From positions 1-5,588 of the forward strand of contig JAASTF010000218.1 of NCBI GenBank assembly GCA_021767525.1: DNA of 5,588 bases, in the 5' to 3' direction. The position numbers and the translations under genes are program-made. Below the pieces are notes generated by a model, which was not told the DNA's origin, did no database searches, and saw only the letters and a program-made list of their open reading frames with translations. This DNA comes from Paracoccaceae bacterium (GTDB taxonomy: Bacteria; Pseudomonadota; Alphaproteobacteria; Rhodobacterales; Rhodobacteraceae). Shown here piece after piece: positions 1 to 5,338 of the stretch (positions within the stretch are counted from its first letter, which is position 1; each line of letters begins with the position of its first letter).

Positions 1-615
1 CGGGGCGGTGGTGGCGATCTCGGCGGGCGCGCCGTTCAGCGTCGCCTCGGCCTCGTCCAGCTGACCGGCGGCGATATGGCAGCGCACCAGCCCGCCGTAA
101 GCATCCGGATTGTCGGGCGCCTCGCCCAGGATCGCGGCAAAGGTCTGCGCGGCATCGGCCACGGCGCCTTGGGCCAGCATGTCCTCGGCGGCCTCGATCG
201 CCTCGTCCAGCCCGCCGCTGGCGTCCCCGCCCGCGGCCTGCACCACGCGCTCGATGAACGCCTTGATTTCCGATTGCGGCACAGCACCCTGAAACATGTC
301 GACCGGGCGGCCCTGGTAAAACGCCACGACCGTCGGGATCGATTGCAGCGGCAGGCCCTGCTGCGCCAGCGCGCTGGCCAGGCGCTGCGCCTCGTCGACG
401 TTCACCTTGGCCATCTTCACCGCGCCCTTCGCGGCGCGCACGGCATCTTCCAGCATCGGGCCCAGCGTCTTGCACGGGCCACACCACGGCGCCCAGAAAT
501 CGACGATCACCGGCACCTCGGCCGAGCCGTCGATCACCTCGGCCATGAAGGCCTCTTCGCCCACATCCTTGATCAGGTCGGTTTGCGGCTGCGCGCCACC
601 ATTCAGTTCCAGCAT
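1..615 (-). CDS. Thioredoxin-domain protein with C-terminal TPR region (YbbN/CnoX-like), partial
   Basis: This is the N-terminal 205 codons of a protein that leaves the window at the left edge, so its stop is not visible. Residues about 15-120 form a thioredoxin fold: the active site WCGPC has its cysteines at 45 and 48, followed by Lys49, and the cis-proline sits in SIPT (Pro94). From about residue 135 the sequence is helical and Ala/Glu-rich (LDEAIEAAEDMLAQG, then a second similar unit around 'LDEAEATLNGAP'), like the tetratricopeptide tail of YbbN/CnoX-type co-chaperones. The family joins a thioredoxin domain to TPRs and links protein folding with redox protection in the cytoplasm. Unlike E. 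coli CnoX, which lacks a complete CXXC, this protein keeps the redox pair and could be an active oxidoreductase. The ATG at 615 is preceded by GGAGG about 5 nt upstream. It lies 95 nt downstream of xthA on the same strand. A plain thioredoxin is less likely because the chain continues well beyond 110 residues. Confidence 0.9.
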   Translation of the reverse strand, partial: MLELNGGAQPQTDLIKDVGEEAFMAEVIDGSAEVPVIVDFWAPWCGPCKTLGPMLEDAVRAAKGAVKMAKVNVDEAQRLASALAQQGLPLQSIPTVVAFYQGRPVDMFQGAVPQSEIKAFIERVVQAAGGDASGGLDEAIEAAEDMLAQGAVADAAQTFAAILGEAPDNPDAYGGLVRCHIAAGQLDEAEATLNGAPAEIATTAP

Positions 616-710
616 ATCGCCCTCCGCTCCTTGCGGTTTGTCTGGTGTTTAGATGGAACATGCCCGCCCGGGATGCAAGGGTCGGGCCCCACGGTACGGG
701 CCGCCGCGCC

Positions 711-1499
711 TTACAAATCGAACGTGGCAAAGACCGGCGCGTGGTCGCTGGGTTTTTCCCAGCCCCGCGCGGCGCGCAGGATGCGGCTGCTGTGCGCCGC
801 ATTGGAAATATCGCCCGTCGCCCAGACGTGATCCAGCCGCCGGCCCTTGTCGGCGGCATCCCAATCCTTTGCGCGATAGGACCACCAGGAATAAAGCTGC
901 CCCTCGGGGATATCCGCGCGGGTCACATCAACCCAGCCGCCGGCCTCTTGCGTGTCGGCCAGGTGCTCCACCTCGATCGGCGTGTGGCTGACGACCTTCA
1001 AAAGCTGCTTGTGGCTCCACACGTCATCTTCGCGCGGGGCGATATTCAAGTCCCCGACAAGAATGGATTTTTCCGGACGGTCGCCGTGAAACCAGTCGCG
1101 CATCTCGGTCAGGTAATCCAGCTTCTGGCCGAACTTCTCATTCTTTTCCCGGTCGGGCACGTCGCCGCCCGCGGGGACGTAGAAATTGTGGATCGTCACG
1201 CCGTTTTCCAGCCGCCCCGCCACGTGCCGCGCATGGCCCAGCCCGGCGAAATCCATGTCGCCCACATCCTCGATCGGCAGCTTCGACAGGATCGCCACGC
1301 CGTTATAGCCCTTTTGCCCCCGCGCGATCATATGGCCATAGCCCAGCGCCGCGAATTGCTCGGCCGGGATCTTGTCGACCGGGCTTTTGCATTCCTGCAG
1401 GCACAGCACGTCCGGCCCCTCGTCGCGCAACAGCTTTTCCACCAGACCCGCGCGCAGGCGCACCGAGTTGATGTTCCACGTGGCAAGGGTAAAGGGCAT
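711..1499 (-). CDS. xthA: Exodeoxyribonuclease III (AP endonuclease, EEP family)
   Basis: The 262-residue product is a full-length member of the exonuclease III / endonuclease-exonuclease-phosphatase superfamily, close to the usual 265-270 residues. These Mg2+-dependent enzymes cut 5' of abasic sites and degrade DNA 3' to 5' in base-excision repair. The catalytic blocks are all present: LATWNINSVR with Asn9, LCLQECK with the metal-binding Glu36, NFYVPAGG with Tyr107, LVGDLNIAP with Asp150 and Asn152, a distal RRLDHVWAT, and the C-terminal SDHAPV with Asp252 and His253. By family analogy these match E. coli Asn7, Glu34, Tyr109, Asp151, Asn153, Asp258 and His259. The open frame could start 13 codons earlier at 1538, but the ATG at 1499 is chosen because AGGAG sits 7 nt upstream and homologs begin with the first beta strand at this point. 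The stop is TAA. The neighbour downstream on the same strand is the thioredoxin/TPR gene; possible co-transcription is inference. Confidence 0.96.
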   Translation of the reverse strand: MPFTLATWNINSVRLRAGLVEKLLRDEGPDVLCLQECKSPVDKIPAEQFAALGYGHMIARGQKGYNGVAILSKLPIEDVGDMDFAGLGHARHVAGRLENGVTIHNFYVPAGGDVPDREKNEKFGQKLDYLTEMRDWFHGDRPEKSILVGDLNIAPREDDVWSHKQLLKVVSHTPIEVEHLADTQEAGGWVDVTRADIPEGQLYSWWSYRAKDWDAADKGRRLDHVWATGDISNAAHSSRILRAARGWEKPSDHAPVFATFDL

Positions 1500-1583
1500 A
1501 AGCGGCTCCTGCTGGACTGGTTTACCGCGCCCTAGCACAGCGCGCCCCCCGGCGAAAGCACCGCCGCGCGGGCGCGCCGCGCC

Positions 1584-2588
1584 TTAACGATACGTCGCGG
1601 CGTTGCGCCGGGCGCGGCCTGCCGGGATCAGGGGCGCCGCGGGCCTGGCGCGGCGCGCGCCCTGCACCGGCGGCACCAGCCCGAATATCTCGGCGATTTC
1701 GCGGCGCTGCGCGGGCTGCAACGCGCGCAAGGCCATCGGGCCGGGAAACAGGCTTTCGGTCAGAATGCCATTGGCGCGGATGATCTCGTGCCGGGAAAAG
1801 ACCAGGTGAAAATAGGTGACGCACCGAACGCCCTGCGCCACGCGCACACCCCTTCGCCCGGTCAGCGCCTTGGCGGGCACCAACACCTGCCGCCCCTGCC
1901 GGTCACTCACCATGATACGATGCTGCGGCGACACCATCAGCGGCCGGTCGGGCCGCCCGGGGCCCAGCGCATGCGCCGCCAGCCTGACCGGTTTCAACCG
2001 CCCGGGCGCGGTGGCGAAATCCAGCGTGCGCTCCACGATCAGCCGTATGGGCTGTGGGCCGTTGTCGCGGGTGTGCACGCGGTCGCCGCGGCGTAGGGTT
2101 TCAATCGCCACCGGGCCGCGGGGCGTGTCGATCAGCGTGCCGGCCACGAAACACACCACCACCACGTTGTTGTCGGTGGTCGAAATGATCGCCGCGTCCG
2201 ACCCCGCCACATCGCCCAAACTGCCGGTGCGGATTTCCTGAACGTTCATATCCCCGTAACTGTCGTTGGGGATGATGAAATGCCGCACATCCGTGCCGTT
2301 TGACACGGTCAGGAACACCGCCGACAGGTTGTCTTCGCTGCCCGGATCAAAGCTCAGGTTGGTGCCGTCGCCCAGGGTGAAACGGCCGCTGCTTGTCGGT
2401 TCCTGGATGCGGTCGATCGTATAGGTCACGCCGCCGATGGTCAGGCTGTCGCCCTCGTCGAATTCACCATCGTCCAGCGCGGTCGAGCTTGCCCCGTCGA
2501 CCACGCCCAACAGGTTGCCCGCCGCCACCGAATAGGTGGTGTCGGGGCTGATATCCGTCACCTCGAAAAGGTCGTAGATCGTGGCCAT
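1584..2588 (-). CDS. Hint-domain protein with acidic beta-rich N-terminal region
   Basis: The 334-residue protein has three parts. Residues 1-145 are acidic and rich in Gly, Thr, Asp and Val, with stretches such as GDSLTIGGVTYTID, suggesting an extracellular-type beta domain of unknown role. Residues 146-283 form a Hedgehog/intein (Hint) domain: it opens with Cys146 in CFVAGTLIDTPRG, has a block-B-like SPQHR with His223, and ends with a block containing SRHEII and TESLFPG. Residues 309-334 are a low-complexity Arg/Ala/Pro tail. Hint domains catalyse an N-S acyl shift at the first cysteine; the terminal His-Asn of splicing inteins is absent, so cleavage without splicing is the more plausible activity. 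Proteins with this Hint type are common in Rhodobacteraceae and mostly uncharacterised. No Sec signal peptide is visible. The start at 2588 (MATIYDLFEV) is preferred over an in-frame one at 2636, which adds 16 charged residues; a weak GGA lies about 7 nt upstream. Substrate and function are not known. Confidence 0.85.
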   Translation of the reverse strand: MATIYDLFEVTDISPDTTYSVAAGNLLGVVDGASSTALDDGEFDEGDSLTIGGVTYTIDRIQEPTSSGRFTLGDGTNLSFDPGSEDNLSAVFLTVSNGTDVRHFIIPNDSYGDMNVQEIRTGSLGDVAGSDAAIISTTDNNVVVVCFVAGTLIDTPRGPVAIETLRRGDRVHTRDNGPQPIRLIVERTLDFATAPGRLKPVRLAAHALGPGRPDRPLMVSPQHRIMVSDRQGRQVLVPAKALTGRRGVRVAQGVRCVTYFHLVFSRHEIIRANGILTESLFPGPMALRALQPAQRREIAEIFGLVPPVQGARRARPAAPLIPAGRARRNAATYR

Positions 2589-2709
2589 CTCACGTTCCGT
2601 CAAAGGCGGGCGCCTGTCCGGTCGCCTGTTCCGCACCGCCTGGCTGCTGCTTCAACCGACAAGCATCGCAACCAGGTATCAAGATTCCGTAAACCGTGCC
2701 ACGCTTGGG

Positions 2710-3060
2710 TCAGTCAGCGTCGAATCCCGGCCTTTCTCCACGATCTTCCAGGAACTCGGGCAGCGTATCGCCGCCGCGCAGGATGCCGGCCAGCCGCGCA
2801 TACATCCACGCCGCCAGCACATCGTTCATCCGCGCCTGGTATCCCGTGCCCATCGACTTGAAGAACTTGACCACATTCGCCTCGACGCACAGCGTGATCC
2901 GCACCTTCTTGTCCGAATAGCGCGTCGTCGCGATCTCGGACCATTGCGGCGGCACGCGGCGGTGCAGCCAGATATGGTCGTGGATGTCGTATTCCAGCTG
3001 CGACATGATCGTTTTCATGTAATCGAAATACTCGGTCTGTTTGGCGGTCATCTTGGGCAT
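2710..3060 (-). CDS. BrnA-family antitoxin-like protein, no BrnT partner
   Basis: A 116-residue protein. Residues about 52-95 (KKVRITLCVEANVVKFFKS, then GTGYQARMNDVLAAWM) match the ribbon-helix-helix core of BrnA, the antitoxin of the BrnTA type II toxin-antitoxin system: a KVR-TL beta strand, a helix, then the G-GYQ-R-N-VL-A-M signature. Unlike ordinary BrnA, it begins with about 50 residues (MTAKQTEYFDYMKTI onward, with HDHIWLHRRVPP) that resemble a small helical domain. BrnA dimers bind their own promoter and neutralise the BrnT RNase. No BrnT-like frame lies on either side: the upstream neighbour is a response regulator 255 nt away and the downstream neighbour is the Hint gene, so this is probably a solitary DNA-binding regulator. 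The ATG at 3060 is chosen over a GTG at 3066 because AGGAGG sits 5 nt before it and the GTG overlaps that site. Three 11-bp-spaced repeats lie 75-105 nt upstream. The family assignment is fairly firm; the function is inference. Confidence 0.82.
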   Translation of the reverse strand: MPKMTAKQTEYFDYMKTIMSQLEYDIHDHIWLHRRVPPQWSEIATTRYSDKKVRITLCVEANVVKFFKSMGTGYQARMNDVLAAWMYARLAGILRGGDTLPEFLEDRGERPGFDAD

Positions 3061-3134
3061 CGGCACCTCCTGGCTTGTGAGTCCAAAGTGCTCCCAAAAC
3101 GGTTAACGCCGCCCGACTGGCCCGTGCGTATCGG

Positions 3135-3165
3135 ATGTGCATGACATGTGCATGGGATGTGTATG
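3135..3165. repeat. Three 9-bp direct repeats with 11-bp period (candidate operator)
   Basis: On the plus strand ATGTGCATG starts at 3135 and 3146, and ATGTGTATG (one mismatch) at 3157. The starts are exactly 11 bp apart, about one helical turn, so the copies face the same side of the DNA. They lie 75-105 nt upstream of the brnA-like ATG. Ribbon-helix-helix proteins often bind short tandem sites as stacked dimers, so autoregulation by the brnA-like product is a reasonable inference. No protein binding can be shown from sequence alone. Confidence 0.6.
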
Positions 3166-3177
3166 CCGGTTTCGGGC

Positions 3178-3203
3178 AAAAAAAGACCCGGGCAAAGCCC
3201 GGG
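3178..3203 (-). terminator. Intrinsic (Rho-independent) terminator
   Basis: Read on the minus strand, a perfect 7-bp GC stem (GCCCGGG at 3203-3197 of the genome pairing with 3193-3187) encloses a three-base loop, then TC and seven T (3184-3178). This is a textbook intrinsic terminator. It lies about 113 nt beyond the stop codon of the response regulator and upstream of the brnA-like gene. It therefore ends either the regulator transcript with a long 3' UTR or, more interestingly, an independent short RNA that starts in the gap. It also implies that the brnA-like gene has its own promoter below 3178. Confidence 0.88.
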
Positions 3204-3250
3204 CCAAGTCCAACAGGGAGGTGCATATCGTAACCCGGATATGCGCGGGA
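3178..3250 (-). ncRNA. Candidate small RNA of about 73 nt under FNR-type control
   Basis: If the FNR-type box centred at 3291/3292 acts at the standard -41.5 position, transcription on the minus strand would start near 3250 and end at the terminator at 3178. The resulting RNA would have a 5' hairpin (GCATATC, 8-nt loop, GATATGC; genome 3244-3223), an unpaired stretch containing CACCUCCCUGUUGG, and the terminator hairpin with seven U. Two hairpins flanking an unpaired CCUCCC seed is typical of trans-acting bacterial sRNAs, and C/U-rich anti-Shine-Dalgarno motifs are known from Rhodobacteraceae sRNAs. A TAAGTT at 3263-3258, matching the key T, A and T of a -10 box, lies at the expected place. 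Alternatives are a 3'-UTR-derived sRNA of the response regulator or simply an untranslated tail. No known RNA family was recognised. Confidence 0.42.
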
Positions 3251-3267
3251 TAGGGTGAACTTAACCT

Positions 3268-3283
3268 GTATACGATACTATAC
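3268..3283. promoter_or_regulatory. AT-rich dyad GTATA-N6-TATAC beside the FNR box
   Basis: GTATA at 3268-3272 and TATAC at 3279-3283 form an inverted repeat in otherwise GC-rich DNA, starting 1 bp from the FNR-type box. On the minus strand it also supplies two -10-like hexamers, TATAGT (3282-3277) and TATACA (3272-3267). It may be a second operator or part of a promoter core. If TATAGT were the real -10, the adjacent box would repress transcription. Confidence 0.3.
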
Positions 3284-3284
3284 T

Positions 3285-3298
3285 TTGATCTGGATCAG
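3285..3298 (-). promoter_or_regulatory. FNR/FnrL-type binding site
   Basis: The plus strand reads TTGAT-CTGG-ATCAG, one mismatch (last base) from the FNR consensus TTGAT-N4-ATCAA. In Rhodobacteraceae this box binds FnrL, the oxygen-sensing regulator, and related Crp/Fnr proteins such as Dnr. It lies 17 nt past the response-regulator stop codon, outside any coding sequence. Reading on the minus strand, it would activate a start near 3250 in class II geometry. On the plus strand it would point into the antisense of the regulator gene, which makes less sense. Confidence 0.5.
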
Positions 3299-3315
3299 GT
3301 TGAGTCCGGAATTCC

Positions 3316-4002
3316 TTACGCAACCAGACGATAGCCGCCGGATTCGGTCACAAGAAGGCGGGCATTTGACGGATCTGGTTCGATTTTCTGGCGCAGGCGA
3401 TAAATATGCGTTTCCAGCGTGTGGGTCGTCACGCCGGCATTATAGCCCCAGACCTCGTGCAGCAGCACATCGCGCGCCACGACACCTTCGGTCGAGCGAT
3501 ACAGGAACTTCAGGATATTGGTTTCCTTTTCCGTCAGGCGAATCTTGCGCTCGTCCTCGGTGATCAGCATCTTCATAGCCGGCTTGAACGTGTACGGCCC
3601 CAGTTGGAACACCGCGTCCTCCGACTGCTCGTGCTGACGCAGCTGCGCGCGGATACGGGCCAAAAGAACCGGGAATTTGAAGGGCTTGGTGACATAGTCA
3701 TTGGCGCCCGCGTCCAGGCCCAGGATGGTGTCGGCATCGCTGTCATGGCCGGTCAGCATCAGCACCGGCGCCTTCACGCCCTGCTTGCGCATCAACCGGC
3801 ACAGCTCGCGCCCGTCGGTGTCGGGCAGGCCCACGTCCAGGATCACCAGGTCGTACAGCGCCTCTTTGACCTTCTGCATCGCGTCCGCGCCATTTCCGGC
3901 CTCGAACACGTCGAAATCCTCGGTCATGACCAACTGCTCGCTCAGCGCCTCGCGCAGGTCGTCATCATCGTCCACCAGCAGAATTTTCTTGAGCTGCGCC
4001 AT
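3316..4002 (-). CDS. OmpR/PhoB-family response regulator (CenR-like)
   Basis: A complete 228-residue two-domain response regulator. The receiver domain (residues 5-122) has the acidic pocket Asp11/Asp12, the phospho-acceptor Asp56 in VILDVGLPDTDG, the switch Thr84 in MLTGHDSD, and Lys106 in VTKPF. The winged-helix DNA-binding domain (about 130-227) has RLTEKETNILKFLY, EVWGYN and the recognition segment THTLETHIYRLRQKI, ending in GGYRLVA. This matches the alphaproteobacterial CenR-type group (envelope and cell-division control in Caulobacter and Rhodobacter) as I recall it; that subfamily assignment is moderate. No histidine kinase is adjacent. The open frame extends 38 codons upstream to 4116, but the ATG at 4002 is chosen because AGGAGG lies about 8 nt before it and the first beta strand KKILLVDDD begins at once. 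It is divergent from ribA. The nearest terminator is 113 nt downstream. Confidence 0.93.
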   Translation of the reverse strand: MAQLKKILLVDDDDDLREALSEQLVMTEDFDVFEAGNGADAMQKVKEALYDLVILDVGLPDTDGRELCRLMRKQGVKAPVLMLTGHDSDADTILGLDAGANDYVTKPFKFPVLLARIRAQLRQHEQSEDAVFQLGPYTFKPAMKMLITEDERKIRLTEKETNILKFLYRSTEGVVARDVLLHEVWGYNAGVTTHTLETHIYRLRQKIEPDPSNARLLVTESGGYRLVA

Positions 4003-4158
4003 AACACGCCCTCCTCTTCGTTGCTTGATACGGCACATGAGGCCGCGCCCCCGCCCCGGCAAGAAATGCTGCAACCCCCTCACGCGGTCGTGTATGAGGC
4101 GCGTGCTATGTTTCAAATCCGCAACGAACCCGCTACATCAAAAGGGAAAGGACCGCGC
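4003..4158. promoter_or_regulatory. Divergent intergenic region between response regulator and ribA
   Basis: These 156 bases must carry the promoters of both flanking genes. A weak minus-strand candidate is TTGAAA (4116-4111), 16 nt, TACACG (4094-4089), giving a leader of about 80 nt for the response regulator. A plus-strand TATGTT at 4107-4112 could serve ribA but has no good -35. The two would overlap. I saw no FMN riboswitch for ribA: the space is too short and its conserved helices are not recognisable. Confidence 0.3.
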
Positions 4159-5253
4159 ATGAGCTTTGCCCCCACCCCGCCCGAATTGCTGGCCCGCGCC
4201 CGCGCCGATCTGCGCATGGGCGTGCCGGTTGTGCTGTCGGGGCCAGGTGGGGCCGGTGCGCTGGTGATGGCTGCCGAAACGCTGTCGGCACCGCGGCTGG
4301 GCGATCTCCGGGCGCTGGGGGGCCAGCCCGTTCTGGCGATCACCGCGCGGCGGGCCACCACGCTCAAGGCGCGGCCCTATGATGGCGACCTGGCGCGCAT
4401 CGCGCTGCCCGCCGATGCCGGGCTGGCCTGGGTGCTGGCGGTGGCCGATCCCGCCGACGATCTGGACATGCCGATGAAAGGGCCCTTCACCACCCTGCGC
4501 GACGGTCCGGCCGATCTGCACCGGCTGGCGCTGGGCCTGGCGAAATCCGCGCAGCTTTTGCCCGCGGCCCTGGTGCACGACCTGCCCGATGCCGATGGCT
4601 TTTCCCGCGCGCAAGGCCTGACGCAGCTGCCCGCCCAGCTGGTCGCGCCGCTGCTGGCGGCCTCGCCCCGCCCGGACGCGGTGGTGAACGCCCGCCTGCC
4701 GGTCGAGGCGTCCGAGGCCGGGCGCCTGCACATCTTTCGCCCCGGCGATGGCAGCGAAGAACACTATGCCTTCGAAATCGGCCAGCCCAAGCGCGACGAG
4801 CCGGTGCTGGCGCGGCTCCATTCGGCCTGCTTTACCGGCGACGTGCTGGGCAGCCTGAAATGCGATTGCGGTCCGCAACTGCGCGGCGCGCTGGCCCAGA
4901 TGGGCGCGGCGGGCGCCGGCGTTCTGCTCTATCTCAACCAGGAAGGGCGCGGCATTGGCCTGGCCAACAAGATGCGCGCCTATTCCCTGCAGGATCAGGG
5001 CTTCGACACGGTCGAGGCCAACCACCGCCTCGGGTTCGAGGATGACGAGCGCGATTTCCGCCTCGGCGCCGACATCCTGAAAACCATGGGGTTCAGCGCG
5101 GTGCGCCTGCTGACGAACAACCCGCGCAAGATCGCGATGATGGAAAAACAGGGCATAACCGTGGCCGAACGCGTGCCGCTGAAACTGGGCGAAACCGCCC
5201 ATAACCGCGCCTATCTCGCCACCAAGGCGGCCAAGTCGGGGCATCTGCTATGA
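4159..5253 (+). CDS. ribA: GTP cyclohydrolase II with degenerate RibB-like N-terminal domain
   Basis: The 364-residue protein catalyses the first committed step of riboflavin synthesis: GTP to 2,5-diamino-6-ribosylamino-4(3H)-pyrimidinone 5'-phosphate, formate and pyrophosphate. The catalytic half (about 185-357) has RLHSACFTGDVLGS and KCDCGPQL, giving the zinc ligands Cys224, Cys235 and Cys237, then QEGRGIGL (261-268), DERDF with Asp296 and Arg298, and LLTNNPRKI. The first 170 residues resemble 3,4-dihydroxybutanone-4-phosphate synthase (ADLRMGVPVVL followed by ALVMAAE), but the acidic catalytic loop of that enzyme (D-R-E-N-E-G-D) is replaced by a Gly/Ala run, so that activity is probably lost. 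The protein is therefore longer than stand-alone RibA (about 200 residues) and shorter or weaker than a true RibBA. The frame is open far upstream over the regulator gene; ATG 4159 is chosen because AAAGGA lies 6 nt before it. The following gene starts 85 nt later on the same strand. Confidence 0.94.
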   Translation: MSFAPTPPELLARARADLRMGVPVVLSGPGGAGALVMAAETLSAPRLGDLRALGGQPVLAITARRATTLKARPYDGDLARIALPADAGLAWVLAVADPADDLDMPMKGPFTTLRDGPADLHRLALGLAKSAQLLPAALVHDLPDADGFSRAQGLTQLPAQLVAPLLAASPRPDAVVNARLPVEASEAGRLHIFRPGDGSEEHYAFEIGQPKRDEPVLARLHSACFTGDVLGSLKCDCGPQLRGALAQMGAAGAGVLLYLNQEGRGIGLANKMRAYSLQDQGFDTVEANHRLGFEDDERDFRLGADILKTMGFSAVRLLTNNPRKIAMMEKQGITVAERVPLKLGETAHNRAYLATKAAKSGHLL

Positions 5254-5277
5254 CGGCCCCTTCATCTTGCCAGGAAA

Positions 5278-5320
5278 ACTCCGGGGGAGTCGCGCCCCGC
5301 GCGACGGGGGCAGAGCCCCC
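5278..5320. repeat. Cluster of three back-to-back hairpins
   Basis: Three inverted repeats follow one another directly: ACTCC-GGG-GGAGT (5278-5290), GTCGCG-N5-CGCGAC (5289-5305, sharing GT with the first), and GGGGGC-AGA-GCCCCC (5306-5320). No T-run follows on either strand, so it is not a classical terminator. G-rich 'GGGGGC...GCCCCC' hairpins recur between genes in many Rhodobacteraceae, so this may be a dispersed intergenic repeat that also slows transcription or protects the ribA mRNA 3' end. The repeat identity is from general knowledge, not from a second copy seen here. Confidence 0.5.
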
Positions 5321-5338
5321 GAATCCCGCAGGCCGCCG

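Noticed and set aside
616..710. Promoter for the thioredoxin/TPR gene (TTGCAT and TCTAAA on the minus strand)
   Set aside because: The spacer is 19 nt and the -35 matches poorly; could be chance, and the gene may be read through from xthA.
76..831. Long plus-strand open frame opposite the thioredoxin/TPR gene
   Set aside because: It is antisense to a gene with clear motifs, spans a gap between two genes and shows no recognisable domain; an effect of high GC.
645..1535. Plus-strand frame of 296 codons opposite xthA
   Set aside because: Antisense shadow of exonuclease III, whose catalytic motifs are complete on the minus strand.
1500..1583. GC-rich inverted repeat between the Hint gene and xthA (GCGCGG-N5-CCGCGC)
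   Set aside because: No T-run follows and such short GC dyads are common in DNA of this composition.
3098..3107. CtrA-like half site (TTAACCGT on the minus strand) near the brnA-like start
   Set aside because: Only one half site close to TTAACCAT and no TTAA partner at 7-bp spacing; too weak to call.
2714..3226. Minus-strand frame of 170 codons starting with ATG inside the candidate small RNA
   Set aside because: No ribosome binding site, it runs through the terminator and overlaps the brnA-like gene out of frame; its protein has no recognisable features.
3221..3253. Ten-codon plus-strand frame starting with GTG after AGGGAG
   Set aside because: The purine run touches the start codon, leaving no spacing, and it lies antisense to the small RNA candidate; more easily explained as the anti-SD stretch of that RNA.
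3061..3315. Possible hidden BrnT toxin gene upstream of the brnA-like gene
   Set aside because: No frame of about 90 codons with BrnT-like motifs is present on either strand in this gap.
3406..4158. Upstream extension of the ribA frame by 251 codons
   Set aside because: It is antisense to the response regulator; the ribosome binding site and RibB-like domain support the ATG at 4159.
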